The notes: a model not told the origin generated them from the letters alone. A stretch of 64,000 bases of DNA from Wallemia ichthyophaga EXF-994 (GCF_000400465.1 NW_008806287.1:186001-250000); one strand, 5' to 3'. Counted from the stretch's first letter, positions 31,713 to 43,634 are shown. Translations and numbers: made by a program.

Positions 31713-34128
31713 ATGAGCACACGGAAACAATCAAATGTTAAAATAATTAAAGAATTATTCCCACACTGGAATGAAGACGATTTAGATCAAGTTTTAATTG
31801 ACGTTAACGGTGTACTTGAATCTGCGGTTGCTAGAATTTCTGAAGGCCACGCTTCTCAATTCTCAACGGTACAATCAAAGAAGGAGAAGAAGGCTGCGGC
31901 TCCGAGCGTACCAACAACTACACCACCTGCTCCTTCAAAACCCAAGTCTAGCACGCCCAAACAACCTCGCAACACCAACAATCAAAGTTCTCGAGGTCAA
32001 CCCGCTACTAGAGGGTCCTTCAACCCTCCACGTGGCCCAAGAGGTGGTTCTGCTAGATCAAGTACACGTCATTCAACTACTCCTGCTAAGTCTACTCCTT
32101 CAAACTCAACTACTCCGGCGAAATGGTCTGATCCTTCAACTAGTAGTGAGCAAGGCGTGGTCAATAGCACGGCAACAGGAACAGGTACAGGCACAAGCAC
32201 AACTACAACCAATCAACTCCCATCCTCTCAACCCTCCTCCTCCGCTGCTCTAAGATCCTGGGCTCAAATCGCCAAACCTCCTTCTCCAAAGCCCGAAACT
32301 ATCGTCGAAACCGTCGGTGAATCCGTCGTTCAACCCGATCCTATTAAACAGCAAGAACTCGACCAAGAAAACCACGATCACGACCTTGTCCACGATCATG
32401 TCCAAGTACAAGTACAATCTCAACCAAACCCTCCAGCTCAACCACATCAAGATTCTCAATTCAATTCCACCTCCTTGTCTCAACCTTCCGAAAATTTGTC
32501 TTGGGATCAACCTACTACTGCTTGGAATAATTCAGATTCCGTTTGGCCATCCGATTCCACTCCAACTTGGGATGACTCTAAACCTTCCGAACAATCCCCT
32601 GTCAAACAATCACAAGACTCTTCAAAATCCACTCAACAAACAAACTCTTCTGCTCCTCCTGGCTTTGGAGCTCCTCCAAAACCAAACTCTAGAGCTGCTC
32701 AACGTGCTAGGCAAGACGCTGCTGTTGTTATGCCAGGTGCTTCCGATAACAAATCTCTTGGAAATGCTATTGGCGTTCAATTTGGTAGCTTATCCTTGTT
32801 AGATAACGGTGCTGGTGGTCCTGGTCCTGGTCCTGGTGGATATGAGGAACAACCTGATCAATCAGAGCAATTAAAGGCTACTCAACCTCAACAAGATTCT
32901 GTTTCTATTAATCAACCTGAGCCTTCTTCTGCTTCTGTAGCTGTACCTGCTCCTGCTCCTGCTCCTTCACAACCATCTCAACCCGTTCAACCTGTCACTC
33001 AACAACCAACTACTCAACAATCTGAAATTTCTGCATACACCTCTCAACAACCACAGCAAGACGTCTACGGTCAATACTTCCAACAACCTCAACAGCAACC
33101 TTCAATTCAACCAACTGAACCAACTCAACCACATCAACCCGTTTCTTCGCAAGCTATTCCTCCTCAATTCCAACAATACAACCAAACTGTTACTCCAACC
33201 CCAGACGCATACTCTAACGTTTTCTCCAACTTAGCTGCTCAGCCAGGTCAATTAGGTGGTGGTGCTTTTGGTCAGCAAACTCAAAACGATTATGCTGCTC
33301 TTTACAACGACCAAGCCCAAAGGGTGAGTGCGTTTTTTTGTCATTAGTTATTTTGCTAACGTTTCATAGGACTTTGCTCTTCAGCAGGCAAACTACTACG
33401 GTCAACAACAACCATCCAGCTTCGGTAGACAAATTGGCCAAGAAGACACAAAGTCAGTCCCAACACCTTCAATCAACCAAGCAAGCACCCCATCAATCTC
33501 CTCTCAACAAACTGCATCAGGTTATCCCGGCATCACCGCCCCAATGCCATACTACTTTAACCCATATGCAGCAGCATACGGAGCACCAAATGCTGCAGCA
33601 TTCTATGGTCAAGCAGCTGCTAGTCCATATGCACAATTTGCTGCCAAGTACCCAATGTACCCAGGACCACAACCAGGCACAGGATTTCAACAGCCATCGC
33701 AACCCAAGCCAAGTGGAGCAGCAAGCGCGAGTGGAGCAGCAGCAACTCAATCACCATATGTTCAACACGCAGCAGCAACCGCGACGAACAATGTAGCATC
33801 GCCATCGCCATATCCATCGTACGACTCAGCGAATGCATACGACAGCTTCTTGAACCAGTCGCTGCAGAATGCTGGTAGTCCTGCAATCAGTCATCAAGAG
33901 AAGCAGCAACAGCAGCAGCAGCAGCACGCGCCAAAGAGTCAACAACCTCAACAGCAACATCAACAACACCAACATCAACAACACCCTCAACACCCTCAAC
34001 AACAGCCTTACAACGCTTTCGGTAGCGCGTATCAGGCTCCTCCTCTCTTCCAAACACCTAGCTTCTCCCACTACCAAGGGTACGGCGGATGGCAGGCGCA
34101 GCAGAGATATGGACAGGGCTATCCATAA
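31713..34128 (+). CDS. DEF1: RNA polymerase II degradation factor Def1-like (CUE domain, Q-rich)
   Basis: Links stalled, ubiquitinated RNA polymerase II to the proteasome in yeast. Exons 31713-33323 and 33370-34128 give 789 residues. Residues about 8-50 form a CUE domain (VKIIKELFPHWNEDDLDQVLIDVNG split over the LFPHW and VLxxVNG motifs). The remainder is a disordered Gln/Pro/Ser-rich chain with SWAQIAKPPSPKP and many QQ runs, plus a His/Gln block (HQQHQHQQH) near the end. The C-terminal QGYGGWQAQQRYGQGYP resembles the Def1 end. The intron is a 46-nt GTGAGT...CATAG. Identification rests on the CUE-plus-Q-rich layout. Confidence 0.82.
33900..34010. repeat. CAG/CAA repeat in DEF1
   Basis: A run of CAG/CAA codons followed by CAACA-rich His/Gln codons encodes poly-Q and QH repeats. 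It is likely polymorphic. Confidence 0.85.
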
Positions 34129-34240
34129 GCTGTGCAAAGGTGTAGATGACGTGTGTTAGTCTCAGTGTGTTAAATTATATTGTTTGAATTAAAGAGATTT
34201 TATTAACCAAGACGGAATTTATTTTTCAACTAAAACCGTA

Positions 34241-34573
34241 ATGAACCCATCTACAGCTGGCAGCGAGTATGACAACGCGCGGCAAGAGCTAGCAAACGCC
34301 ATAAAAAAAAAGAAGCAATTCGATAAGCAGCTGAATGTGATTGAGAGTGATATATATACCCATGAGACAAACTACCTTGAAGAAACTAATGTACCGGGCG
34401 GTGGAAATGTAGTACGTGGTTTCGACGGATATCTCAAGCAGACTCCGAATAATTTGATGAGCTCTACGGGCAGTGGCAGACAGTCTACAGCGGGACACAA
34501 ACGATTCGAAGTAACAGACAACCAAAGGATATTCTCCAATTCATCTGACAGTGTAATTTACAAGGATGTTTAA
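34241..34573 (+). CDS. EAF6: NuA4 histone acetyltransferase subunit Eaf6
   Basis: Small coiled-coil subunit shared by the NuA4 and NuA3-type acetyltransferase complexes. The single exon encodes 110 residues. The N-terminal coiled coil (ARQELANAIKKKKQFDKQL) is followed by the family-defining segment DIYTHETNYLEE ... GGGNVVRGFDGYLK and the C-terminal QRIFSNSSDSV. It carries no intron, unusual here. Its stop is 13 bp from the stop of the convergent PMT gene. Confidence 0.93.
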   Translation: MNPSTAGSEYDNARQELANAIKKKKQFDKQLNVIESDIYTHETNYLEETNVPGGGNVVRGFDGYLKQTPNNLMSSTGSGRQSTAGHKRFEVTDNQRIFSNSSDSVIYKDV

Positions 34574-34586
34574 TTTATTTTTGATT

Positions 34587-37126
34587 TTAGTATATATTCC
34601 AACTACTCCGCCATCCCAGGTGCTTATGGCGCGACATAGGACCTTCCATGCCGAAAACGACGCCGCGGAAGTGGTAGAAAGTGAGAAGAGTGTTGAGAGC
34701 GAGTACTGCAAAGACGAACCACTTCACGCCCTCTGACACATTGCGCTTGAAGACAACATGATCGAGCACCAGCGCCAGCACCAAAACTGCAAAGTAGAGT
34801 GCGGGAAGGTAGTGATGAAGATACGTGACGCGGCCCATGATGAGAAAGGGTATGTAATGGAAAACCCATCCGCCAAATGCGACCATACCTACGTAGATAA
34901 AGTGGTCCAGTTCTCCTGCGAGGGGTGTGAGCAATCAATAATGATTTACAGTCCCATTCGGACTTGGACTCACGCTTAGTCACGTCGCGCACACGCCTCC
35001 GTTCGCACACTACATGGTAGCCGCTGATAAGGACGAAGAGCATCACAGCTACACTCGAGCACCACCATACAACGGGGTTGCCGATCAAGTAGTATTTCGT
35101 GTTGTGGTCACTCCACCCATTCATCCTCAACCCGAGACGCAAAAAGGGCCAGTCAGTAGGTTTGCTAGCGAGTATATCTGCCTTGTCGGGGTTAGGGATG
35201 AGAGCGTTATTCGACATCATCATGGCGATGTTGAGATGCCAGAAGTCTTTGAGGAAGTTAGTACGGTAGAGTGATTTCTTGCCCCTGGGTAATCTGTCAT
35301 TCCAGTGTGATTCGACATTCCAATGCGTGTAGTCGTCCCTCACGTCATTCTCCTTGGTGCACGTCACCTCTACCTGCTTGAAACCCCATTCGGGTAGATT
35401 CCTGTTAGCGGCGCGGAGGTAGCACCCGAGGTTGCGGTGTCTGAAGCGTAAGCGGGTGGTGAGTGAGTGTATACGGTCGTGGGGTGTGAGTTTTCCGCGG
35501 AATACATCGTCGACTGGCTCCACTATCCAATTATCATTTGTATCGTCTTCGCGAGAGGCGCTGAATGCAGCCACCTCGTAATCGAGTCGCGACAGTGGTG
35601 CGGGGAGGTCGTGAGCATGTATGTAGCGTGAGTAAGGGACATGTTGGAGACGAATGATGTCGCCTGAATGGAGGAATCGTATTTCATCCTTGTCGCTTCC
35701 TTCATCTTGGCTTAAATCTTCACTCTGTTCACCTCGCTCACCCAGCTCACCCACTTCACCCGCAGATAGTTCACCACGTTCGGCATTCCGGGTTGCCTCG
35801 TCCACCTTCTGCTGCGCGAGCGAAGGCAGTACGTTGAACTGGTTGTTGTCATCCTGGTAATGGTAGCATGTCACTTGACCCTCGAGTGAGCCGAGAGGGA
35901 AGTTCTGCACATGCGAGTGAAGCAGCCCTCCGCCATAGCCCATCTGCTTGAGAGTGACTTTGGATCCGTACGCAATCTCGAGTGGGGATTTGTAGAACTT
36001 GTTGCCTTTCAGGTTGGCCTGGAACAGAGAGGACATTTGCGCATCGCCGCTGCCCGTGTGGTTGAGGATCATGAAGTGTGCCTTGAATGCGGCGACGTAG
36101 ACAGCCACGGGGATGAAGATGAGACATGCGATGCGCGCGAGCCAGTGCTGCGTATACGTCTTCTTGGGAAGGGAGACGTCTCCCAGTTTCTCCCACAGCT
36201 CACTAACCGTGTATAGGCCAACGACGGCTGTGACGAAGAGCCCCACCCACTTGACGCTGCACACGGCGCCGATTGAGAGCCCAGTGAGGATAAGCCACAT
36301 CCACCAGTCGAATCCGAATGGGCTGCGGGTATGTGAGTGGGTTCGTAAGAGTGCAGTCGCATCACACTCACTCGTGCTGCTCGTTGTGGAATTTGGTGAG
36401 GAAGAATACTGTAGTGAAGGTGAAGAAGAGGAGCATACTGTCGAGCAGAATGAATCTGCTGATTGTAGCGAGCGCAGTATCGCATAACACCATTAGCGTT
36501 ACGAGATGACAGCTGCGTTTGCTCAAATGAAGCTCGTTGGCCGTGTACCACGCTAAAGGCACGATAAGCACACCAAAGCTAGCCAAGTAACCCCTAAATA
36601 TGCCGTAGTTGAGTGTGTCTGGGTATGGCTCGCCCGATTTGAACTCGAAGGAGCCATTGTACCCAGACAGCGCACCTGCGAGTCCAACCAACATCTTGCC
36701 AAGCGGCGGGTGGACATCAAAGTAGAAAGACCGCTTCAGATAGTAGCTACCGAATTTACCGAAATGCGCCTCGTCCCAAACAACAGAAGGCTCGTAGTTG
36801 ATCCAGAGGAGACGCGTGAGTGCGCTGAGGAAGGTATAGATGAGCGGGGTAATGTGTGGCTTGAGCTCGTCGCGCGTGGGGATGACATCGGCGCAACGGA
36901 ACCAGCTGCCGTCCTTCCTTGGGCGTGGAGGAGCCACTTGTCTTCTCCTCGACACGAACAAATGTTCCTTATCGGTTTTGTCGTAGGAAGCGGGTGCGGA
37001 TACGTCGCTGCCGCCGAGAGTCTCCAGCTCAACTTGCGGCTTGCGCCTTTTCATCGTCTCGTTCATTTTGTAGAAGCTCGGAAGCTGCTCGTCCATAGAG
37101 TGATGGTGGTAGACTGTGAGCGACAA
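34587..37126 (-). CDS. PMT2: Protein O-mannosyltransferase, PMT2 type
   Basis: ER membrane enzyme transferring mannose from dolichyl-phosphate-mannose to Ser/Thr. Three exons: the first intron interrupts HNEQH-DPFGFDWW and the second (GTGAGT) joins DVTK to RELDHFIYVG. The first lumenal loop has the catalytic Asp-Glu in VVWDEAHFGKFGSYY and the FYFDVHPPLGK block of the PMT2 subfamily. Three MIR repeats follow (LHSHVQNFP; LHSGDIIRLQH; LRFRHRNLGCYL), then C-terminal membrane spans with FHYIPFLIMGRVTYLHHYLP. An unusual acidic insert (ERGELSAGEVGELGERGEQ) interrupts the MIR region. Start is 37126, or possibly Met at 37096. Confidence 0.95.
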
Positions 37127-37204
37127 GTGGAGGGCCGGGATATTTTGTGATTGCTTGAGATTGTTTGCAACAGGACCAGGTTATTTCCTTGTACTCTCTC
37201 TCTC

Positions 37205-38623
37205 ATGACATACCAACTCCCAGAAGGAATCCCGCAGACATCCCCAAAGGATACCAACAGCTTCGCATATGCAAGTGTCGTGCGTAGATGGCCTTCCATT
37301 ATCACAAACGTTATCGACTCTGTCTACCAATCAAACGCGCTCGATAGGAGCGCCTCCGACGACAAGCTCCAAGACGGTAAAGCCATCATCCAGCAATTGT
37401 CCAAACTGCGCCATGAGATGGGCAGGGACCAGCCTTTATCGTGCGTAATGGCCCATTCACGCGTCATACACCTAACTTGACGCACCAGCGACATTGAAGA
37501 CACTAGCGCTGCCAACACTCATATTTACAACGATGAGCTTAGAGTGCTCGAGAAACACTCGGATAACACGTGGTTCACCGCCCCTTGGCTTTTCGCTGAA
37601 TGCTACATGTACGCAAGAATAAGGAGCTACTTCAGCAACAGCACCTACTTCCAGCAATACGATCCTTTCAAGAAATCTAAAGACGATACTTTCAAATCAT
37701 CAAAAGCCTCAGTTTTCCAATTGGCGAGGGCTCAGCAGCAGCTCATCACAAACACCACAAAACCAACACATGTCGACGAGAGCATCGAGATTATGTTTCT
37801 AGAGATGCTCCAGATGTGCTTGTGGGGAAACGCAACTGACTTGAGTCTATTGGTTGATCTCGATTACGCCGATGTACAGAAATTACAAGCTGTTGGAAAG
37901 AAGGCGCTGGAGGAAAGCTTCAAGAAGATTATCAAGAACGACATACCACGTTTGTGGCAGTATATCTCCACTAAACGCGGTGGCAGAATCGATTTCGTCC
38001 TCGATAACGCAGGCTACGAGCTCTACACTGACCTGATTCTCGCCGATTACTTGGTGAACTGCACTCCGTTCGCTGACACGGTCGTCTTCCACCCGAAGAC
38101 AATCCCATGGTTTGTTTCTGACGTGCTGCCGGCGGATACACCTGCGCTTCTCAACCAGCTCCTCAACGCCAAAGACTTCTTCGGCGAAGACAGCCAGGAG
38201 GTTGTCGACCTGGGCGAGAGGTGGAAGAAGATGTTCGATGACGGCACGTTCAAGATGTCGGTCCCAGCTGATTACAAACTAGGCACACCCTCGAACGCCG
38301 ACTTTTGGTGCACGCCTTACAGCTACCCCCAAATGCCTGACAAGGCCGCCAGCTTGGTAAGCGACCTGCAGAAGTCTAACCTCGTTATATTCAAGGGTGA
38401 TCTCAACTACCGCAAGCTGACGTCGGACGCGCTGTGGGACCCGACTACGCCGTTCCAGACCGCCCTCGGCCCGCTTGCCGGCCAATTCCCTCTCCTCAGT
38501 CTGCGCACGAACAAGGCAGATGTCATCGTCGGCTTGGAGAGGGACGTCGTCGACACCATGCAGAGGGAGCACCCGGACTACCGCATCAGCGGTAAGTTTG
38601 CAGTCGTCTCATTTGTCTGTTGA
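37205..38623 (+). CDS. DUF89/ARMT1-like damage-control phosphatase
   Basis: Metal-dependent phosphatase family whose yeast and human members act on damaged or excess sugar phosphates. Exons 37205-37440 and 37489-38623 give 456 residues. The N-terminal helical cap (SFAYASVVRRWPSIITNVID; FTAPWLFAECYMYARIRSYF) precedes the metal site: DFVLDNAGYELYTDLILAD holds the conserved D-N-x-G-x-E-x2-x-D pattern, and KGDLNYRKL holds a later conserved Asp. The C terminus SGKFAVVSF is normal for the family. The minus-strand PMT gene starts about 80-110 bp upstream, so the pair is divergent. Confidence 0.92.
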
Positions 38624-39060
38624 TATATGCTATATGTACTTTCTCTTGGATTGCGGTGCGTTTGTGGCATGTGAAAAGCCGTGCATCACCAGCAAATGCC
38701 CGCTCGCTGTCTGCTGTTGATTTCTGAAATTGGACCACGGAAAATCTTTTAAATCGTGACAAGTCTTGCGATAATTCTTCTTGGATGATGTTGACGATAA
38801 CGTTACTCCTGACAACTCTGATCTTCCTAGTGTTATTATTGTGTATTCAAATTTTATATGCACTTTTTCCGATCTCGCGGCCCCACTTAACATATCTCGC
38901 GCCACTTACCTCATCTCTGAGAGATAACATCATTATGCCAAAAGAAAATCCGCTGAATAAACAACTGAAAGATGACAGAGAGGGCCTGCTCGCTGGAGTT
39001 AGTGCTGCAATGGCTGGTACCGAAAAAATCACTAGTGTTCCTGCCAATGGCTTTAGTGCG
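38624..39060. other. Interval without assignable gene
   Basis: About 440 bp after the DUF89 gene. One plus-strand frame (38785-39102) has a hydrophobic start and then MPKENPLNKQLKDDREGLLA, which may belong to the decayed element that follows. It has no recognisable domain and no good splice context, so I leave it uncalled. Confidence 0.4.
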
Positions 39061-41217
39061 AAGGTGGAGATGAAATCAGGCGGTTTAAAGCTGATTTTAT
39101 GAAATGGTTCACTGATATTCATCAGCCGGTGCACATATCTGAAACCCGGTCTTCCCCTTTTGACGACATAAGCGGTTCGGAAGAGTCCATTTCGTCTTTG
39201 TTAAATGTGCTTGGCTGCTATATCAGTATGAAAGCAGAGCACACTAAAGTTATACACCCTTCCGAAGCCCCAAACAAGCGGGTGAAGTATTCAACGTTCA
39301 TCAGCTGGGCAATAACTGTCGTAAAGCTGTCGAGAATGAGTTTAAGGCAAGAAAAATTACACCTTCAGACATAATCAGTGGTTCTTCAAATGACCTAAAG
39401 GACGGTTTACGCTTTCGTTTAATAGATGACTGCAAGATCCAGTGAAAATACCTAGAGTTGAATAGCCACCCACCCACGAGACAATCCTACAGAAAGCTCG
39501 AGTTCATCAAGTGTGTCGAAAGTCTTTTGTCCAGGCCATTCGATAGAAGTCAAAGTTCCAGTCACAAACTTGTCACACTTTTCGCCCTTCTCATCGTTTC
39601 TAACTTTGGGTTGCGCAAAGATAGCCTAAGAAACATGCGCTTTGACGATTCTAAATTAATGACCATGGGCGAACTCAAATAGGAAGTAACCAATTATATA
39701 ACCACGCTAAAGGGCCAAGAGAGGCGAGCAATCGACGTACGGCAAAAGGCATGCGGATTCGTCGCTAAAGAGATCCAAGATGTACAATTCAAGTTATTTC
39801 CAGTCGCATTACCCTTTTTATACTTTATGGCGGTTTGTCAGCCACACTGAAAGACACAAGGGAGGTGCCCATAACTTTGCTATCCGACTTCTTGACACAC
39901 ATCGACATTCCTTATTTGAATGCACATCGCACAATTATATCCATTCAAAGCAATATATCAAGGCCGTGACGAAAATTTATGTTCCAAACAATGTCGCGAT
40001 GGGATCTGGTGCAATAATCAGCAGGCTCAATACTGTCTACCAACAGGTAGGGCTTCCGACAGGTGGAACTTACCCGTGGTGGTACGCAGTGGGTGACAAG
40101 GCACGTCTTGCTGGAAGGGAGTTCCAAGCCGATATTCTTGGTCATGGAATGTCATATACTGGTACGCAAAGCTACACTAGAGGTGAATCAATGAACTATA
40201 CCAATATCTGCAATTATAGCTGACAAGAATGATGTTATCGAGGAGGGGCAAAGGTTGGCTTAATGGGTCAAGGCTGCGTATTGGGTTTCAACAGAGCTCA
40301 CCTCTACCGCAATAGCTTCCACTATGAGGAAAGATAGGAATCCTTTCCAGCTCGACAAGGAGAAATTGGATATACAATCACTCACTGCTTGCAAAAATAG
40401 CGAGCGAGTGCAGCAAGCTTTCAGGTTACATAATCAATTCATAAACACACCAAAAGCAAAGATTTGAGTATTGAAGAAGGAAAACAATTTGAAACGCTTA
40501 AGGACAGATTGCGTTCCTCAAAATGAGCTGAGAAGGAGAAAATCAAGAACTCCAGCAGAGGAAAATCAAGAACCTACTCAAGCTTCTAGCAATTGAGGGA
40601 ACTTTCGATGAGAAGAGGCAAGCAAAAGAAACTATATGTTCAGCAAACTTATATTCTATTGGAAATGAAGAAACAGAAGCAGCGAGAATTCGAATCGATG
40701 CTGCTTCAACCAGCGACAGACCTGCTGATCTCATCAAAACACCCGAACTTGAAGATCAATTCGTCGAGTACAAGGATGAGGAGGAAGACGAGTTTTATGC
40801 TGCTGCAAAAGGCTTGACAGATGATGTGGCAATCAACAGGATGGCAATCGTTTTCCAACTGTAAAGCTCAATTGCAGCGAACGACATCATCACAGGAATG
40901 TTGAACCTAATGGTAGATTATAATGATTGTTTATATTGCCAGAATATAGTGAGTATGATATTTACTCTCACTAGGCATTTGAATAACGTTTCAATTTGCA
41001 GAATAAGGAGATTAGCTTCTGCAATGTTAGCGTTGCCCGTAAACACTTGAAGAACAAGCACGCTGAAGAATACGCTAAGTTTTTGGAGGGGAACATGGAA
41101 GAATTACTGAATACGATAATCTTTGAGAAGTTGCACGACATTTGCCAATCATCTCACGAAGGTATTCAGCGTCTTTGTGCCGTGACAAATCAGGATATCA
41201 TCGACTTTTGCTCATGA
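39060..41217 (+). pseudogene. Decayed tyrosine-recombinase-like (possibly DUF3435/FluG- or Crypton-type) coding region with C2H2 finger
   Basis: Several plus-strand pieces look like one broken protein. Pieces in order: 39077-39374 (FKADFMKWFTDI ...); 39341-39849 in a second frame (NEFKARKITPSDIISG; then FGLRKDSLRNMRFDD, like recombinase box I), interrupted by TGA at 39443 and TAG at 39680; 39850-40222 in a third frame (ARLAGREFQADILGHGMSY then TGTQSY, like the LGH-x(n)-Y box II); 40557-40863 (DEKRQAKETICSAN; KTPELEDQFVEY). The last is 40911-41217, where a GTGAGT...TTGCAG intron splits a CLYC ... HLKNKH C2H2-like finger. Frame changes and stops indicate decay. The family call is inference from box shapes. 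Confidence 0.5.
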
Positions 41218-42745
41218 TATCGTTCTCATTATCTTCTTGCTAGCTGCTTTGTTGTTAATATTTCAAATGTATATCTTCATTTACAAACGCCGCATGATAT
41301 TCGTATCAGCTCTAGATACGTAGTGGGGAATTGTAGAATTGTAGATAAGATGAGAAAAATCTTGAAGTGTATGTTGAATTCAGCGATAAATGCAAAATCT
41401 GCGATAGTGTGCAGAGCTTGCGCTCATCTCCGGCGACCATCTCTCGCACCTTTTTTGTTTTTTTATGATGCGGATGCAGATGTATGCATCAGTGAGGACC
41501 TTAAAATCAAGACCCGTATGAGAGAAGTCGTGATAGTAAGGGCTCGAGCGAGGCAATATCTAGCGGTAGTAGGGTGCTATTGGATCCTAACAGTATCGTT
41601 GCTTTGGTGCTGTGCGCGGTGCCGAACGGGTTTATGAAGCGAGGGCCAAAGTGCATTGGCTGCAATGTCAAATGCTTCAAATTAACAGGAAATAAGCTCG
41701 CAGGCTGCTACATTCCCTATAAGCACCCTACTGCTACTGGGTTAAGCTGTTTGTTGATCAAAGATGTTGTTGGTGATGGCGTTGTTCTTGCTGCGAAGGC
41801 CGAGTCCGCCAAGATGCTCACTGCGCTCATCAGACACCTTACCCAGGTAGACCCCTCTGTCCTCGATTGGTTGCTTGTACTTGACAGCACTCACGATGTC
41901 CAGAAGTATTCCAGCAAGAAGGCGCTTTGCGAGGAAAAGCAGAATGTGGTGATTGCTACCTTTACTGCTTTTCCTTATTGCCTGGCTCAACGACGATCGC
42001 GCTGGTGTTGCTACCTCCACTAAGGTTTTATTCCAGCTATGTACTCTGCGCGCACACGCGCCAAAGGTCCGACCACCTTACTTCCTGTGGATGATATGGT
42101 GTTTATGGGGCGATGGCGGTGTGGTTGGTGCAGTACGCACATGGTATCTTGATTGCTGCACTGTCGTGTTCCTATGTGTCTGTGCGTGTCCACCGGCGTG
42201 TGCTTTGGATGCCCGATCAGCGAGTGCATTTTCTGGTACTGCTGCGCAACAGACGCTCCGGCACAACGCTAGTCTCCGCACACTTACGGGGTGGTACATA
42301 ACTACCGACGAACTCTTGCGCATATGTGACGGTGCTGAGGGATAGATAGATAGAAATCATAATATATAGTCTAAAGCGTTACAACGATTAGTAATCTTCG
42401 CCTATCAATACTTCTTGCGCATTGAAAGCTGACGATTGTATTGACTCAAAGGCGTGCGGTTCTTGGCACGTGTGCCGTAAATTGGAAAGTAGCTACGTGA
42501 AACTACCGGAGGCGAGCGAGTTGGTGCTGAGCTGGTTCAGCGCCTCTATCCGCTCCCTTCGTGGCGCAACGGGAACAAAGCCTGTCCAAAAGCCGCTCCC
42601 GGAGCAAACGTCCGACCGCAGGCAAAAACACTGCGCCTCCCACAGATGCTAATGCGAGCTTCCCGCTGCGCCGCCGCGCACCTGGATTGTCAAATCTCAT
42701 CCGTTTTTTCAATTATGATTGTGACCGACATGGCGGCCTTTATAA
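41218..42745. other. Non-genic interval between the decayed element and tRNA-Ser
   Basis: Open frames of 60-150 codons overlap on both strands, but none shows a domain, a plausible splice structure or sensible composition; they look like chance frames in GC-richer DNA. The longest (41574-42023, plus) encodes a Cys-containing protein (CIGCNVKCFKLTGN) that I do not recognise. It might be a further remnant of the adjacent mobile-like sequence. Confidence 0.4.
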
Positions 42746-42839
42746 GTCAGGATGGCCGAGCGGTTAAGGCGCTTGACTTGAATGTCTGAGACGTTATCAA
42801 GTACCATTTGGTGCGTAGGTTCGAATCCTGCTCCTGACG
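42746..42839 (+). tRNA. tRNA-Ser(UGA) with 13-nt intron
   Basis: The acceptor stem GTCAGGA pairs perfectly with TCCTGAC, with discriminator G at 42839, as in fungal serine tRNAs. The D arm is GCC-GAGCGGTTAA-GGC. The anticodon stem CTTGA/TCAAG encloses a 20-nt loop, which is a normal 7-nt loop (anticodon TGA at 42779-42781) plus a 13-nt intron at 42783-42795 placed after position 37. The long variable arm ACCATTTGGT forms its own hairpin (class II tRNA). The T arm GTAGG-TTCGAAT-CCTGC includes the B box. The gene reads UCA codons. Confidence 0.93.
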
Positions 42840-42842
42840 AAC

Positions 42843-42851
42843 TTTTTATTT
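42843..42851 (+). terminator. RNA polymerase III terminator for tRNA-Ser
   Basis: A TTTTTATTTT tract begins four bases after the discriminator base, the usual position and composition of a pol III terminator. Confidence 0.8.
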
Positions 42852-43634
42852 TGTCGTTTTAGCGACCGCTAGTGTTACGGCAGGGAGACAGGCAGGCAGG
42901 TTTGAGTATGCCTGTAATTAGTGCGCAACAGCTGGCATCCAGAAGAGTGCTTTTGACAGGAGGCACAGTTTTTCACCCCCAATATGACGCGCGCGGGGAT
43001 CTTCTTCTCGAACAGCGAAGACGTCGGCGACGGCGGGGCTTGTGCAGCCCGCCAGTCCTGCAATTGGGCACAGCTCTCTGAGTCTTCGCAGAGCAAGCTG
43101 CACGGTTTGAGTACGGGGGTGTCGCCTGTGGCACTTTCGTAATTAACCAGTGGTACAAACGTGAGCTAGAGTGGGAAAAGTAACAGTATTGTAAGGAGTG
43201 CGATGCATCGTATTGTTTGCGCAGTGCATTTGGCGGTAATTGACGTGTGTGCGTGTGCTTGTGTGCGAGAAGACACCGTGCAAAACTTCACGAGTCAGCA
43301 GGCAGGCAATGTGGGATGGCGCAACACGCACACGTACACACACAGATACGCCTTTCAAAGCCTCCTCTCACAGCCACATGAAATAAAAAATCAGCCACTT
43401 AAAACCGCGCAAACCTTCTTGTTTCCCTCCATGATACAATATTCGCCTTTATACTGTTGCGTATGCGAACAATGCATAGGACAACGGGAAACGGGGTGAT
43501 AGAGAGACAGCTGGGGGTGCTGCTGCAGACATGGCCCAGTGCCACGCCTGCGAGCAGCCCCAGCGACAAGCCTAGAACTGCAATGTGCTGCTAATTTTGT
43601 AGACGTTGATTTGAAATGATTCATTATACAATTA
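42852..43634. other. Interval without gene
   Basis: About 780 bp between tRNA-Ser and the HRD3 stop. It contains GT/CA-rich patches (TGTGTGCGTGTGC near 43245-43260; CACACGTACACACAC near 43326-43340) and overlapping chance frames. No protein or structured RNA gene was recognised. Confidence 0.5.

Noticed and set aside
41574-42023. 149-codon Cys-containing plus-strand frame
   Set aside because: No domain, no splice context, and competing minus-strand frames; kept only as a comment on the interval.
43230-43345. GT/CA-rich patches as a telomere-like or CRISPR-like array
   Set aside because: The units are irregular, with no spacer-repeat periodicity and no consistent telomeric unit.
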